Assembly (NCBI GenBank): GCA_937873545.1 | Contig: CALMWI010000008.1 | Location: forward strand, 1-6,860 | Direction of reading: 5' to 3' | DNA length: 6,860 nucleotides | DNA from: an uncultured bacterium | GTDB lineage: Bacteria > UBA4055 | Shown: positions 1 through 6,408 of the stretch, piece after piece | Numbering within the stretch: position 1 is the stretch's first letter | Layout: every line of letters starts with the position of its first letter | Program-made: the position numbers and the translations under genes | The notes under the pieces: model-generated | What the model saw: the letters and a program-made list of their open reading frames with translations, nothing else | What the model was told of the DNA's origin: nothing | Database searches by the model: none

Positions 1-686
1 AATATAACAATCCTCTGACTGTGGATAATAATATATTTATCGGTTATGGAGCTGATGCGACTAATATTGATGACGACTACAGATTCGTTGTCGGATGTTC
101 TTACGGAGATTTGCTCTACGGAAAGTTGGATAATTCTAAGCAATTGGTAGTTAACGGTAATCTTACCCACAACGCGAACGGTAGAACTTTTTTCGTCAAC
201 GGAGATGCAGGCGGACTATACGCTTGGTATAACGACAGCGACGAAAGGCTGAAAAAGAATATAGAGACTATAGAAAACGGGTTAGATAAAGTAATGAAGC
301 TCAGAGGTGTAACATACGAGTGGAAAGATGCTGAAGCTCTTGAAAAGGGCAAGAGGATGGGTTTTATAGCTCAGGAAAGTAAAGATATCATTCCCGAAGT
401 CGTAGATTATAATTCTGAGAATGACAGGTATTCGATGCAATACGCATCAATCACAGCTGTTCTGGTTGAAGCCATAAAAGATTTGAAAAGACAGGCTGAT
501 GCAAATATAGCTTCAGTACAAACTAAAGAATCGGAAAACAAAAAAATCATCGAAGGCCAGAACGATAAGATCGGTATGCTGATTAAGGAAAACAAAGAAC
601 TTAAAGATAAAGTACAGCAGCTGGAAAGCCTAAGGGCAGAGATAGAAATAATAAAAAGCCGGTTAGGCGGCTATTCAAGCAGATAA
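1..686 (+). CDS. Fibre-like surface protein with C-terminal Peptidase_S74 self-cleaving chaperone domain (5' partial)
   Basis: The reading frame is open to the left edge (first whole codon at position 3), so the GTG at 21 is not a credible start and the true N-terminus lies outside. Residues below are counted from that GTG. Residues 1-10 contain NNIFIGYGAD, which looks like the last turn of a YadA-head-like beta-roll. A beta-rich joint (about 25-65) ends in LVVNGNLT. The motif SDERLKKNI at 73-81 opens a Peptidase_S74 domain, continued by LRGVTYEWK (94-102), GFIAQES (114-120), PEVV (125-128) and YASITAVLVEAIKDL (141-155). In phage endosialidase this domain drives trimer folding and then cuts itself off next to a conserved Ser, using a Ser/Lys pair five residues apart; here these are S73 and K78. 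A charged coiled coil of about 60 residues follows. Such domains occur in phage tail fibres and in bacterial surface proteins; the neighbours favour the latter. The stop is 14 nt before the next gene. Confidence 0.88.
   Translation, partial: YNNPLTVDNNIFIGYGADATNIDDDYRFVVGCSYGDLLYGKLDNSKQLVVNGNLTHNANGRTFFVNGDAGGLYAWYNDSDERLKKNIETIENGLDKVMKLRGVTYEWKDAEALEKGKRMGFIAQESKDIIPEVVDYNSENDRYSMQYASITAVLVEAIKDLKRQADANIASVQTKESENKKIIEGQNDKIGMLIKENKELKDKVQQLESLRAEIEIIKSRLGGYSSR
237..485 (+). other. Peptidase_S74 / intramolecular chaperone domain
   Basis: This region encodes the S74 auto-processing domain of the first protein. Seen: SDERLKKNI with Ser at 237-239 and Lys at 252-254, then RGVTYEW, GFIAQE, PEVV and the YxSIxxxLVEAIKxL helix in the usual family order and spacing. 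Known of the family: the domain assembles as a trimer, folds the upstream fibre, and cuts at the N-terminal side of the conserved Ser. Inferred: the protein is matured the same way, releasing the chaperone and its coiled coil. Confidence 0.88.
501..665 (+). other. C-terminal coiled coil of the S74 protein
   Basis: Residues 161-215 (counted from position 21) are rich in Lys, Glu, Gln and Asn, with hydrophobic residues at roughly heptad spacing near the end (I184, L187, L194, V198, L201, I208, L215). This predicts a long helix that would form a bundle in an oligomer. S74 domains often end in a short helical bundle; this one is extended. It would leave with the released chaperone fragment if cleavage occurs. 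Confidence 0.65.
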
Positions 687-688
687 AT

Positions 689-695
689 AAGGAGG
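689..695 (+). promoter_or_regulatory. Strong ribosome binding site that sets a TTG start
   Basis: AAGGAGG lies 5 nt before the TTG at 701. The codons after this TTG encode Lys-Lys followed by a hydrophobic run, a typical signal peptide start, so binding site and protein agree on the non-ATG start. The site lies in the 14-nt gap after the upstream stop codon. Confidence 0.85.
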
Positions 696-700
696 ATATT

Positions 701-751
701 TTGAAAAAAATAGCTCTGGTCTTTTTGCTGCTGCTTATCGGATCGACATAC
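701..751 (+). other. Sec signal peptide of the GLUG-repeat protein
   Basis: The N-terminus is M-K-K followed by the hydrophobic stretch IALVFLLLLIG, then STYPRMW. This has the n- and h-regions of a Sec signal peptide. No clean AxA cleavage site is present, so the boundary (near residues 15-18) is uncertain. There is no Cys for lipoprotein processing. Confidence 0.75.
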
Positions 752-3700
752 CCGAGAATGTGGATAAATCCGGCATCCGAAATAAGGTTCGGGCCTTATG
801 ACGTATCCGTTTACGGCGGTATAAAGGTCGAACTGCAAAAACAGACTAAAAGCGGCGATAATAAAGCTGCGGGAATATACTTCGAGCCGACTTCTAAAAT
901 CGATTTTATGGGAAGCGAAGACGATTCGCTGATCAATGTTGATCTGTTGAACAATGTTACGCTTAATAAAAAAGGCGGAAATTTATTTATCAAGCAAAAT
1001 CTTGCGATCCAGGGTATTATTGAGTTCATCCAGGGTAACATCGTAGCCGCTGCCGACACATTGATACTGTCAGGAACGTCTTCGCAGGTTTCAGGTGAAA
1101 ATGAAGCAGGGATGATACAGGGAAATCTGAAAGTATCGAGATACATTGGAACCGGAACTTCAGCTGCAACAGGTCATTTCGGAGGTGCGGGATTTTCGAT
1201 AAACAATACCGGAAATGATCTCGGTACTGTTACTTTGCACAGGAAAACAGGTGAAGGCAGTCAGGTGACTATAATTGAATCGGAAGGTATCAAGAGGCAG
1301 TGGAAGATCGAGACTTCTGTACCTTTTTCAGGTACTAGAAACGTAACCGCCGACTGGCTGGCCATAGAGGACAACGGCAACAGACTTGATCATCTGAGAG
1401 TATGGAAGTACACAGGAACATGGGATTCGCTTGCGACTGCGGATTATGTAACTAATACCGACCCGAGAACAGCCACGTTCACTTTAGATGCGGCAGCAAA
1501 ATATACTATTAACAATACAGATACTTATTTCGCCGGAGGTAAAGGAACAGAGACTGAGCCTTATCTGATAAGGACGGCCCAGCATCTTGACAGCCTAAGA
1601 CATTATCTCGGCGCAGAATGGGACGGCTGTTATTTCAAGCAGATAGCGAACATAGATCTCGGAGTTGCGCCGTGGAACACGGGCTCAGGCTGGGATCCGG
1701 TCGGTGATCAAAACAACCTTTTCATGGGGAATTACAACGGCAACGGTTATTCAATAAACAATCTTACGATCAACAGGCCGGCGGAGGATTATGCGGGTCT
1801 CTTCGGCAATATCAGCGATACTTATCTGCGGAAGATAATTGTGACCGGCGCAAACATCACCGGCGCAAATTATACCGGTATTATAGCCGGTTCGGCTGAT
1901 CAGTACAATTACCTTGACAGCTGTTTCGTATCAGGCTCTGTCACAGGTCAGAATTCTGCCGGAGGGCTTGCAGGACAGGCACTGCTTTCAACATCTTTTT
2001 CGAAGTGCCGTTCCGAAGGTTCTGTACAGGGTCAGCTTTATACTGGAGGGCTGGCCGGTTACACTGATCACTCATCTCTTAATTACTGTTATTCAAAATG
2101 CTCCGTTTCAGGAAATTCCGACGCAGGCGGACTGATAGGCTACGATTACGGGTCGTATGTATTTGACAATTACGCATACGGAAATGTTTCGGGCTCGAAT
2201 AATGCCGGAGGTTTCTTAGGAAACGCGTATAATTCAAATATAAGCAGCTGTTATTCAAAGGGCTCGGTGACATGTTCCGGCAACAAAGGCGGTCTGATAG
2301 GGTACAGCACAGCAATAACGGTAACGAACAGCTACTGGAACACTGAATCAAGCGGGTTATTGTATTCTTCAGGTGGAGAGGCAAGAACGACAGATGAGAT
2401 GACTTTCGAGAATTCTGCGAATACGTACGTAGGATGGGATTTCGGATCGCCTTATCCGACATGGGAGATAAACTACAACATTAACGGAGGATATCCGTAT
2501 TTTAAATGGCAGAATATCCCCAATACGAATTTCGCCGGAGGGTCAGGCACAGATTCAGATCCTTACCTTGTCTCGAACGCTGTCCAGTTAAATAATGTAA
2601 GATATTACAGAACAAAGTCATTCAGACAGACAGCTGATATTGATCTCGGAACAGCTCCCTGGAACCAAGGAGCAGGCTGGGACCCGATCTGTACCGACTG
2701 GATGTCTCCGTTCAGAGGAAAATATGACGGGGATTATCATTTTATAAGCAATCTTACGATGGAAAGAGACTCGATGTCATTTAATTATACGGGTCTTTTC
2801 GGTATGGCGAGAGGAGCATCAATCAAAGAATTGAGAGTTTCAGGAGCTCAAATCGCAGGTTATTCAAATACGGGAATTTTAATTGGATACTGCGACTCTC
2901 TTACCGTAGATAACTGCAGTGTTTCTGGGAATGTTACAGCTAACAGCAACATCGGCGGTTTTGCAGGCAACATGTCTAATTCAACAGTTACAAAGAGTTT
3001 TTCCGAGGCTGATATTACTTCTTCATGGGAATGGAGCTATGCAGGATGTTTTGTTGGATACATATCAGCGTCTACAGTATATGACTGTTACGCAACAGGC
3101 TCGGTTTCGGCAGTAAATTATGCCGGCGGAATGATCGGATATACTTATCAGACCAATATTTTCAGCAGTTATTCGATCGGAACAGTTTCCGGTTCGGGAG
3201 CGAATGTAGGAGGTTTTATAGGTTATTATGATTCAGGTTATGTCTATGAATGCTACTGGGACACGGAAACGAGCGGGCAGAGCTCTTCTGGACAAGGTTA
3301 CGGAAGGACTACTGACGAAATGACCTTCGAACACAATGAAGCTACCACTTACGTCGGATGGGATTTCGCATTAACACCGGTATGGGAGATCAACTACGGG
3401 ATCAACGGAGGTTATCCGTATTTTAGATGGCAGAACATACCTAACACTAATTTCGCCGGAGGTACAGGTATAGCTACGGATCCTTATCTTGTTTCTAACG
3501 CGGAACAGCTGAATAAAGTAAGGTATTACCGAACTAAACATTTCAGGCAGACCGCAAATATAGATCTCGGTGTTGCGCCGTGGAACACCGGTGACGGATG
3601 GGCGCCTATCGGCAATGACGACTTAAATCAGTTCAGCGGAAGCTACGACGGTGATTTCCATATAATAAGTAATATAGTCGTGGCGAGAGATTCAACTATG

Positions 3701-4609
3701 TATAACGGTCTGTTCGGGAACGTTAGCAATGCCGTGATCAAAGAGATTCAGGTAGAGAACGCAAATGTAACCGGATGGTATCAGGCAGGAGTAATAGCCG
3801 GAGTATGCTACGGTTCAATGGTAGAGAAATGTTCTGCAACAGGGCAGATCAGCGGCAGAGGAAGTATCGGAGGTATAGCCGGATATGTTTATGATTCGAA
3901 GATAAACAGCTGCTACTCGCAGGTAGTCGTGAACTGCCCCGACGGAGATAATATCGGCGGCATATCGGGATTCACATACTATTTGTCTGAGATAAATAAC
4001 TGCTATTCGTCCGGAGCGATAACCGGAAATTCAAACGCGGGCGGTCTGACCGGATACAACTGGCAGTCAACGGTTTTCAACTGTTACTCGACAGGAGCTG
4101 TAAGCGGCAGCATAGCCACAGGGGGTCTGATTGGCAACAGCAGTTCCGGTGTCACAACCTGTTCATACTGGAACACTCAGACAAGCGGGCAAACACTATC
4201 GGCAGGCGGTGAAGGAAAGACGACCGACGATATGACATATCCGTTTGGAGTAAACACATACCTGAACTGGGATTTTGCTTTTACCCCGATATGGTCGTAT
4301 CATACTAGCCTAAACGGGGGATATCCGTATCTTGCATGGGAGCAGAGAACCCCGGTAACAGCGCCGACAAATGTTACGATCGCATATTCTTCAGGAAATG
4401 TAACTATTACATGGAACGCAGTAACAGGCGCGGCAGGATATAAAGTCTATTCATCAGCAACTCCATACGGTTCGTTCGCTTTAGACACTTCGGGAGTTTT
4501 CAACGGAACGCAATGGACCGCTGCGGCAGCAACTACGAAAAAATTCTACTATATAACAGCAATAAACTCGACCAAGATAATAACAAAGGAACCGGACACG
4601 GTGAGATAG
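701..4609 (+). CDS. Exported giant GLUG-repeat protein with C-terminal fibronectin type III-like domain
   Basis: This 1302-residue protein starts at TTG, chosen for the AAGGAGG 5 nt upstream and because it begins a signal peptide (Lys-Lys then IALVFLLLLIG). Residues about 20-275 are beta-rich with no named domain that I recognise. Three tandem modules follow (277-603, 611-910, 918-1213). Each opens with FAGGxGTxxxPYL, an IDLGxAPWNxGxGW motif and a YxGxxxxIxNL motif, continues with four or five GLUG-type turns (pattern CYSxGxVSGxxxAGGLIGY), and closes with a YWxTxxSG motif and NGGYPYxxW. GLUG repeats are known from large surface and secreted proteins, where they are expected to form a beta-solenoid. 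Residues 1217-1302 resemble a fibronectin type III domain (APTNVTIAYSSGNVTITWNAV ends the first strands). An adhesin or surface-layer role is inferred; no catalytic motif was seen. No type IX sorting domain, lipobox or beta-barrel is visible. It sits 27 nt before the next exported protein gene and is probably co-transcribed with it. Confidence 0.9.
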   Translation: MKKIALVFLLLLIGSTYPRMWINPASEIRFGPYDVSVYGGIKVELQKQTKSGDNKAAGIYFEPTSKIDFMGSEDDSLINVDLLNNVTLNKKGGNLFIKQNLAIQGIIEFIQGNIVAAADTLILSGTSSQVSGENEAGMIQGNLKVSRYIGTGTSAATGHFGGAGFSINNTGNDLGTVTLHRKTGEGSQVTIIESEGIKRQWKIETSVPFSGTRNVTADWLAIEDNGNRLDHLRVWKYTGTWDSLATADYVTNTDPRTATFTLDAAAKYTINNTDTYFAGGKGTETEPYLIRTAQHLDSLRHYLGAEWDGCYFKQIANIDLGVAPWNTGSGWDPVGDQNNLFMGNYNGNGYSINNLTINRPAEDYAGLFGNISDTYLRKIIVTGANITGANYTGIIAGSADQYNYLDSCFVSGSVTGQNSAGGLAGQALLSTSFSKCRSEGSVQGQLYTGGLAGYTDHSSLNYCYSKCSVSGNSDAGGLIGYDYGSYVFDNYAYGNVSGSNNAGGFLGNAYNSNISSCYSKGSVTCSGNKGGLIGYSTAITVTNSYWNTESSGLLYSSGGEARTTDEMTFENSANTYVGWDFGSPYPTWEINYNINGGYPYFKWQNIPNTNFAGGSGTDSDPYLVSNAVQLNNVRYYRTKSFRQTADIDLGTAPWNQGAGWDPICTDWMSPFRGKYDGDYHFISNLTMERDSMSFNYTGLFGMARGASIKELRVSGAQIAGYSNTGILIGYCDSLTVDNCSVSGNVTANSNIGGFAGNMSNSTVTKSFSEADITSSWEWSYAGCFVGYISASTVYDCYATGSVSAVNYAGGMIGYTYQTNIFSSYSIGTVSGSGANVGGFIGYYDSGYVYECYWDTETSGQSSSGQGYGRTTDEMTFEHNEATTYVGWDFALTPVWEINYGINGGYPYFRWQNIPNTNFAGGTGIATDPYLVSNAEQLNKVRYYRTKHFRQTANIDLGVAPWNTGDGWAPIGNDDLNQFSGSYDGDFHIISNIVVARDSTMYNGLFGNVSNAVIKEIQVENANVTGWYQAGVIAGVCYGSMVEKCSATGQISGRGSIGGIAGYVYDSKINSCYSQVVVNCPDGDNIGGISGFTYYLSEINNCYSSGAITGNSNAGGLTGYNWQSTVFNCYSTGAVSGSIATGGLIGNSSSGVTTCSYWNTQTSGQTLSAGGEGKTTDDMTYPFGVNTYLNWDFAFTPIWSYHTSLNGGYPYLAWEQRTPVTAPTNVTIAYSSGNVTITWNAVTGAAGYKVYSSATPYGSFALDTSGVFNGTQWTAAAATTKKFYYITAINSTKIITKEPDTVR
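1529..2509 (+). repeat. GLUG module 1 of 3 (five turns)
   Basis: Residues 277-603 run from FAGGKGTETEPYLI to NGGYPYFKW. There are five GLUG turns, ending at about AGGLAG 425, TGGLAGY 454, AGGLIGY 481, AGGFLGN 508 and GGLIGY 535. The module is about 27 residues longer than its two neighbours, the size of one extra turn. It is followed by the linker QNIPNTN. Confidence 0.85.
2531..3430 (+). repeat. GLUG module 2 of 3 (four turns)
   Basis: Residues 611-910 run from FAGGSGTDSDPYLV to NGGYPYFRW. The four turns end in IGGFAGN, AGCFVGY, AGGMIGY and VGGFIGY. One turn is irregular, with SSWEWSY inserted and AGC in place of AGG. The flanking linker QNIPNTN is identical in protein to that after module 1, showing that the modules arose by tandem duplication. 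Confidence 0.85.
3452..4339 (+). repeat. GLUG module 3 of 3 (four turns)
   Basis: Residues 918-1213 run from FAGGTGIATDPYLV to NGGYPYLAW. The four turns end in IGGIAGY, IGGISGF, AGGLTGY and TGGLIGN. The opening is close to module 2 (PYLVSNA, QLN, VRYYRTK and FRQTA are shared). IDLGVAPWNTG is shared with module 1. Confidence 0.85.
4349..4606 (+). other. Fibronectin type III-like C-terminal domain
   Basis: Residues 1217-1302 show the strand pattern of an FN3 domain: PTNVTIAYSSGNVTITW, then GAAGYKVYSS, then KKFYYITAIN. The protein stops a few residues after the last strand, with a short charged tail ending KEPDTVR. In secreted proteins such domains usually act as spacers or binding modules; the function here is unknown. 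Confidence 0.75.
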
Positions 4610-4623
4610 TATCAGTATCGATT

Positions 4624-4630
4624 AAAGGAG
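4624..4630 (+). promoter_or_regulatory. Ribosome binding site for the YadA-like protein gene
   Basis: AAAGGAG lies 6 nt before the ATG at 4637, inside the 27-nt gap after the upstream stop. It supports that ATG, which also begins a clear signal peptide. Confidence 0.8.
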
Positions 4631-4636
4631 CATCAA

Positions 4637-4699
4637 ATGAAAAACTTAGTCTATCTGGCAGGATTTATTTTCCTGTTATCCATTTCAGCACTCAGAGCA
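4637..4699 (+). other. Sec signal peptide of the YadA-like protein
   Basis: Residues 1-21 have a Lys-containing start, the hydrophobic core LVYLAGFIFLLSISAL, and end in Arg-Ala before Glu-Thr-Leu-Phe. Cleavage after Ala21 is the most likely site for signal peptidase I. Confidence 0.82.
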
Positions 4700-6394
4700 G
4701 AAACCCTCTTCGAGGTTAAAGATGCCTCGAACAATAAAGTTCTTGATGTGTCAACTGACGGTCTGAGGATCCTTAACCAGGGGGATACCCTGATGGTTAT
4801 AAGTTCAAGCGAGATCAAAGCCAATATTAGTGACGGCACAAAGGCCCTTTCAAGAACATTCAGCGTGACAACTACATCGGCAAAAGGTTCGGGTACAGAT
4901 ATCATGAAACTTACTGCAGATAGCACACGATTCTGGATCAGCGACGAAGGATCGGGATTCGGCGTTTCCGCAAACAGCGCGGCAGCAAAAGCAGGTGTCA
5001 CGAACCTTCTTAAAGTTTCTGACAATACTACTAAAATGCAGGATTCACTCGGCGGTAGATATACAACCTTCAACAGGTATAATACATTTATAGGGCTTAA
5101 TGCAGGAAAATCAACAGTGCCTATTTATGATCTGAACGGCAAGAACAATGTCTTTATCGGAAACAATGCCGGCTATACTAATGCAGACGGCGCTAACAAT
5201 GTTTTTATAGGTAACGAGGCAGGATACAAATCCAATGAGAATTTTAATGTTTTCGTCGGATTTAACAGCGGAAGAGAAAATGTCGGCGGTATGGGTAATA
5301 CTTTTATCGGAGATAATTCAGGACTGAACAATACTTGGGGCTGCAGTAACTCTATTTACGGATCAGGTGCGGGATACTGTAATGAAACGGGAAGCAACAA
5401 TTCAATTTTCGGATCAGGCGCAGGTCGAGGCTACTACGATCTGTCTTATTCAGGAAACAGTTTGTTCGGAACATCAGCCGGATACAATACAAGGACCGGC
5501 GGAAATAATGTTATGATAGGTTACAGAGCCGGGTATTCAAATCAGACCGGAGCAGGAAATGTTTTCATAGGGAAAGATGCCGGCTACAGCGAAACTACTT
5601 CGGATAAACTTTACATTGAAAATTCAACTTCAACTTCTCCGTTAATCTGGGGTGATTTTGCGAATGATCTGGTTAAGTTTAATGGACATGTAGGTATTAA
5701 TTACACACCGGTCAGCTATTATGGGCTATATGTCAGTAATGATTACTACGGGGTGTTGGGAACAGTTACCACTTCAACAAATGCATACACTTACGGTCTA
5801 TACGGAGACGGTAACGGAGGAACAACAAGGAATGTGAGCATTTACGGAGCTTCACCTTCAGGAACCGGAACGAACTGGGCTGCATACCTTAACGGAAATG
5901 TATATGTAGCCGGGACAATAACTTACGGCAAAGGTGATATTAAGATCGATCATCCTCTCGATCCCGAAAATAAAATACTTACTTTTGCGTCTGTATCAAG
6001 TGATCAGATGTCGAATATTTATCATGGTAATGCCGTGCTTGACAAAAGCGGAAATGCCCAAGTGATTCTGCCTGACTGGTGCGAACAGGCGAACAAAGAT
6101 TTCAGATACCAGCTTACCGCTATAGGGGCGCCAGGTCCTAATCTGCACATTTCAAAGAAGATCAGCGGAAACAAATTCACTATCTCAGGAGGCACTCCCG
6201 GAATGGAAGTATCATGGCAGGTAACTGGAATACGGAACGATAATTATGCTAAAGGAAATCCTGTAACTGTTGAGACAGATAAAAAAGCTGGTGAAAAAGG
6301 CTATTACCTTCACCCCGAGGCATACGGTCAGACTGAAGATAAGGGGATCGAATATCAGATACAAAAAAAGCAGCAAAGTGAAACTTCAAAATAA
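4637..6394 (+). CDS. Exported YadA-head-like fibre protein with conserved KIDHPLDP C-terminal domain
   Basis: This 585-residue protein begins with a signal peptide (cleavage likely after SALRA, residue 21). Residues 22-65 form a segment of the LFEVKDASNNKVLDVSTDG type, which I associate with fibre-like proteins of FCB-group and candidate-phylum bacteria. Residues 149-317 carry ten turns of the pattern NxFIGxxAGY, mostly 16-17 residues apart, as in the left-handed beta-roll of the YadA adhesin head. A joint (LIWGDFANDLVKFNGHVGI) leads to a Gly/Tyr-rich connector (361-430). From about 432 to 561 is a conserved domain with KIDHPLDP, MSNIYHGN, DFRYQLTAIG, VSWQVTGIR and GYYLHPE. I know this block as a recurrent C-terminal domain of environmental bacterial proteins but know no function for it. 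A trimeric surface or extracellular fibre is inferred. There is no YadA-type membrane anchor and no S74 domain. It lies 27 nt after the GLUG protein and 14 nt before the phosphofructokinase gene. Confidence 0.9.
   Translation: MKNLVYLAGFIFLLSISALRAETLFEVKDASNNKVLDVSTDGLRILNQGDTLMVISSSEIKANISDGTKALSRTFSVTTTSAKGSGTDIMKLTADSTRFWISDEGSGFGVSANSAAAKAGVTNLLKVSDNTTKMQDSLGGRYTTFNRYNTFIGLNAGKSTVPIYDLNGKNNVFIGNNAGYTNADGANNVFIGNEAGYKSNENFNVFVGFNSGRENVGGMGNTFIGDNSGLNNTWGCSNSIYGSGAGYCNETGSNNSIFGSGAGRGYYDLSYSGNSLFGTSAGYNTRTGGNNVMIGYRAGYSNQTGAGNVFIGKDAGYSETTSDKLYIENSTSTSPLIWGDFANDLVKFNGHVGINYTPVSYYGLYVSNDYYGVLGTVTTSTNAYTYGLYGDGNGGTTRNVSIYGASPSGTGTNWAAYLNGNVYVAGTITYGKGDIKIDHPLDPENKILTFASVSSDQMSNIYHGNAVLDKSGNAQVILPDWCEQANKDFRYQLTAIGAPGPNLHISKKISGNKFTISGGTPGMEVSWQVTGIRNDNYAKGNPVTVETDKKAGEKGYYLHPEAYGQTEDKGIEYQIQKKQQSETSK
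5081..5587 (+). repeat. Ten YadA-head-like beta-roll turns
   Basis: Turns begin at Asn residues 149, 171, 188, 204, 221, 238, 255, 274, 291 and 308, each followed by a hydrophobic-aromatic-Gly pattern such as VFIG, TFIG, SIYG or SLFG and usually by AGY or SGx. Spacing is 16-17 residues except 22 after the first turn and 19 after the seventh. The turns differ in DNA sequence, so the array is old or under selection at the protein level. Confidence 0.88.
5930..6319 (+). other. Conserved C-terminal domain (KIDHPLDP type), function unknown
   Basis: Residues 432-561 contain KIDHPLDPENK, QMSNIYHGNA, VILPDWCEQANKDFRYQLT, VSWQVTGIRND and GYYLHPE. The block recurs, from memory, at the end of many fibre-like proteins in environmental bacteria. 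It takes the place where an S74 domain or a membrane anchor might be expected. The single Cys at 482 lies in LPDWCEQ, where relatives as I recall them often have an aromatic residue. Confidence 0.75.
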
Positions 6395-6408
6395 AACAGG
6401 TTTAAGAA

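Noticed and set aside
1..686. Prophage tail fibre
   Set aside because: S74 domains are common in phage, but no capsid, tail, lysis or integrase gene is visible. The next genes have Sec signal peptides and then a glycolytic enzyme follows. A phage origin of the domain remains possible.
811..1146. A 111-residue open frame on the minus strand inside the GLUG protein gene
   Set aside because: It overlaps a strongly supported coding frame, its product is low in recognisable motifs, and no binding site was evident. It is a shadow.
2079..2462. A 127-residue open frame on the minus strand across GLUG module 1
   Set aside because: It is rich in Ser, Leu and Arg, as expected when Gly/Ser/Tyr repeats are read in reverse. 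It has no family resemblance and lies wholly within the real gene.
1922..4162. Regular repeats that might suggest a CRISPR or other DNA-level repeat array
   Set aside because: The periodicity is in the protein. The DNA copies diverge at wobble positions and there are no constant repeats with unique spacers.
4513..4719. Open frame spanning the junction between the GLUG and YadA-like genes, a possible frameshifted continuation
   Set aside because: Its product shows no FN3, sorting or anchor motif, and it runs over the binding site and signal peptide of the next gene. The FN3 strands are complete in the main frame.
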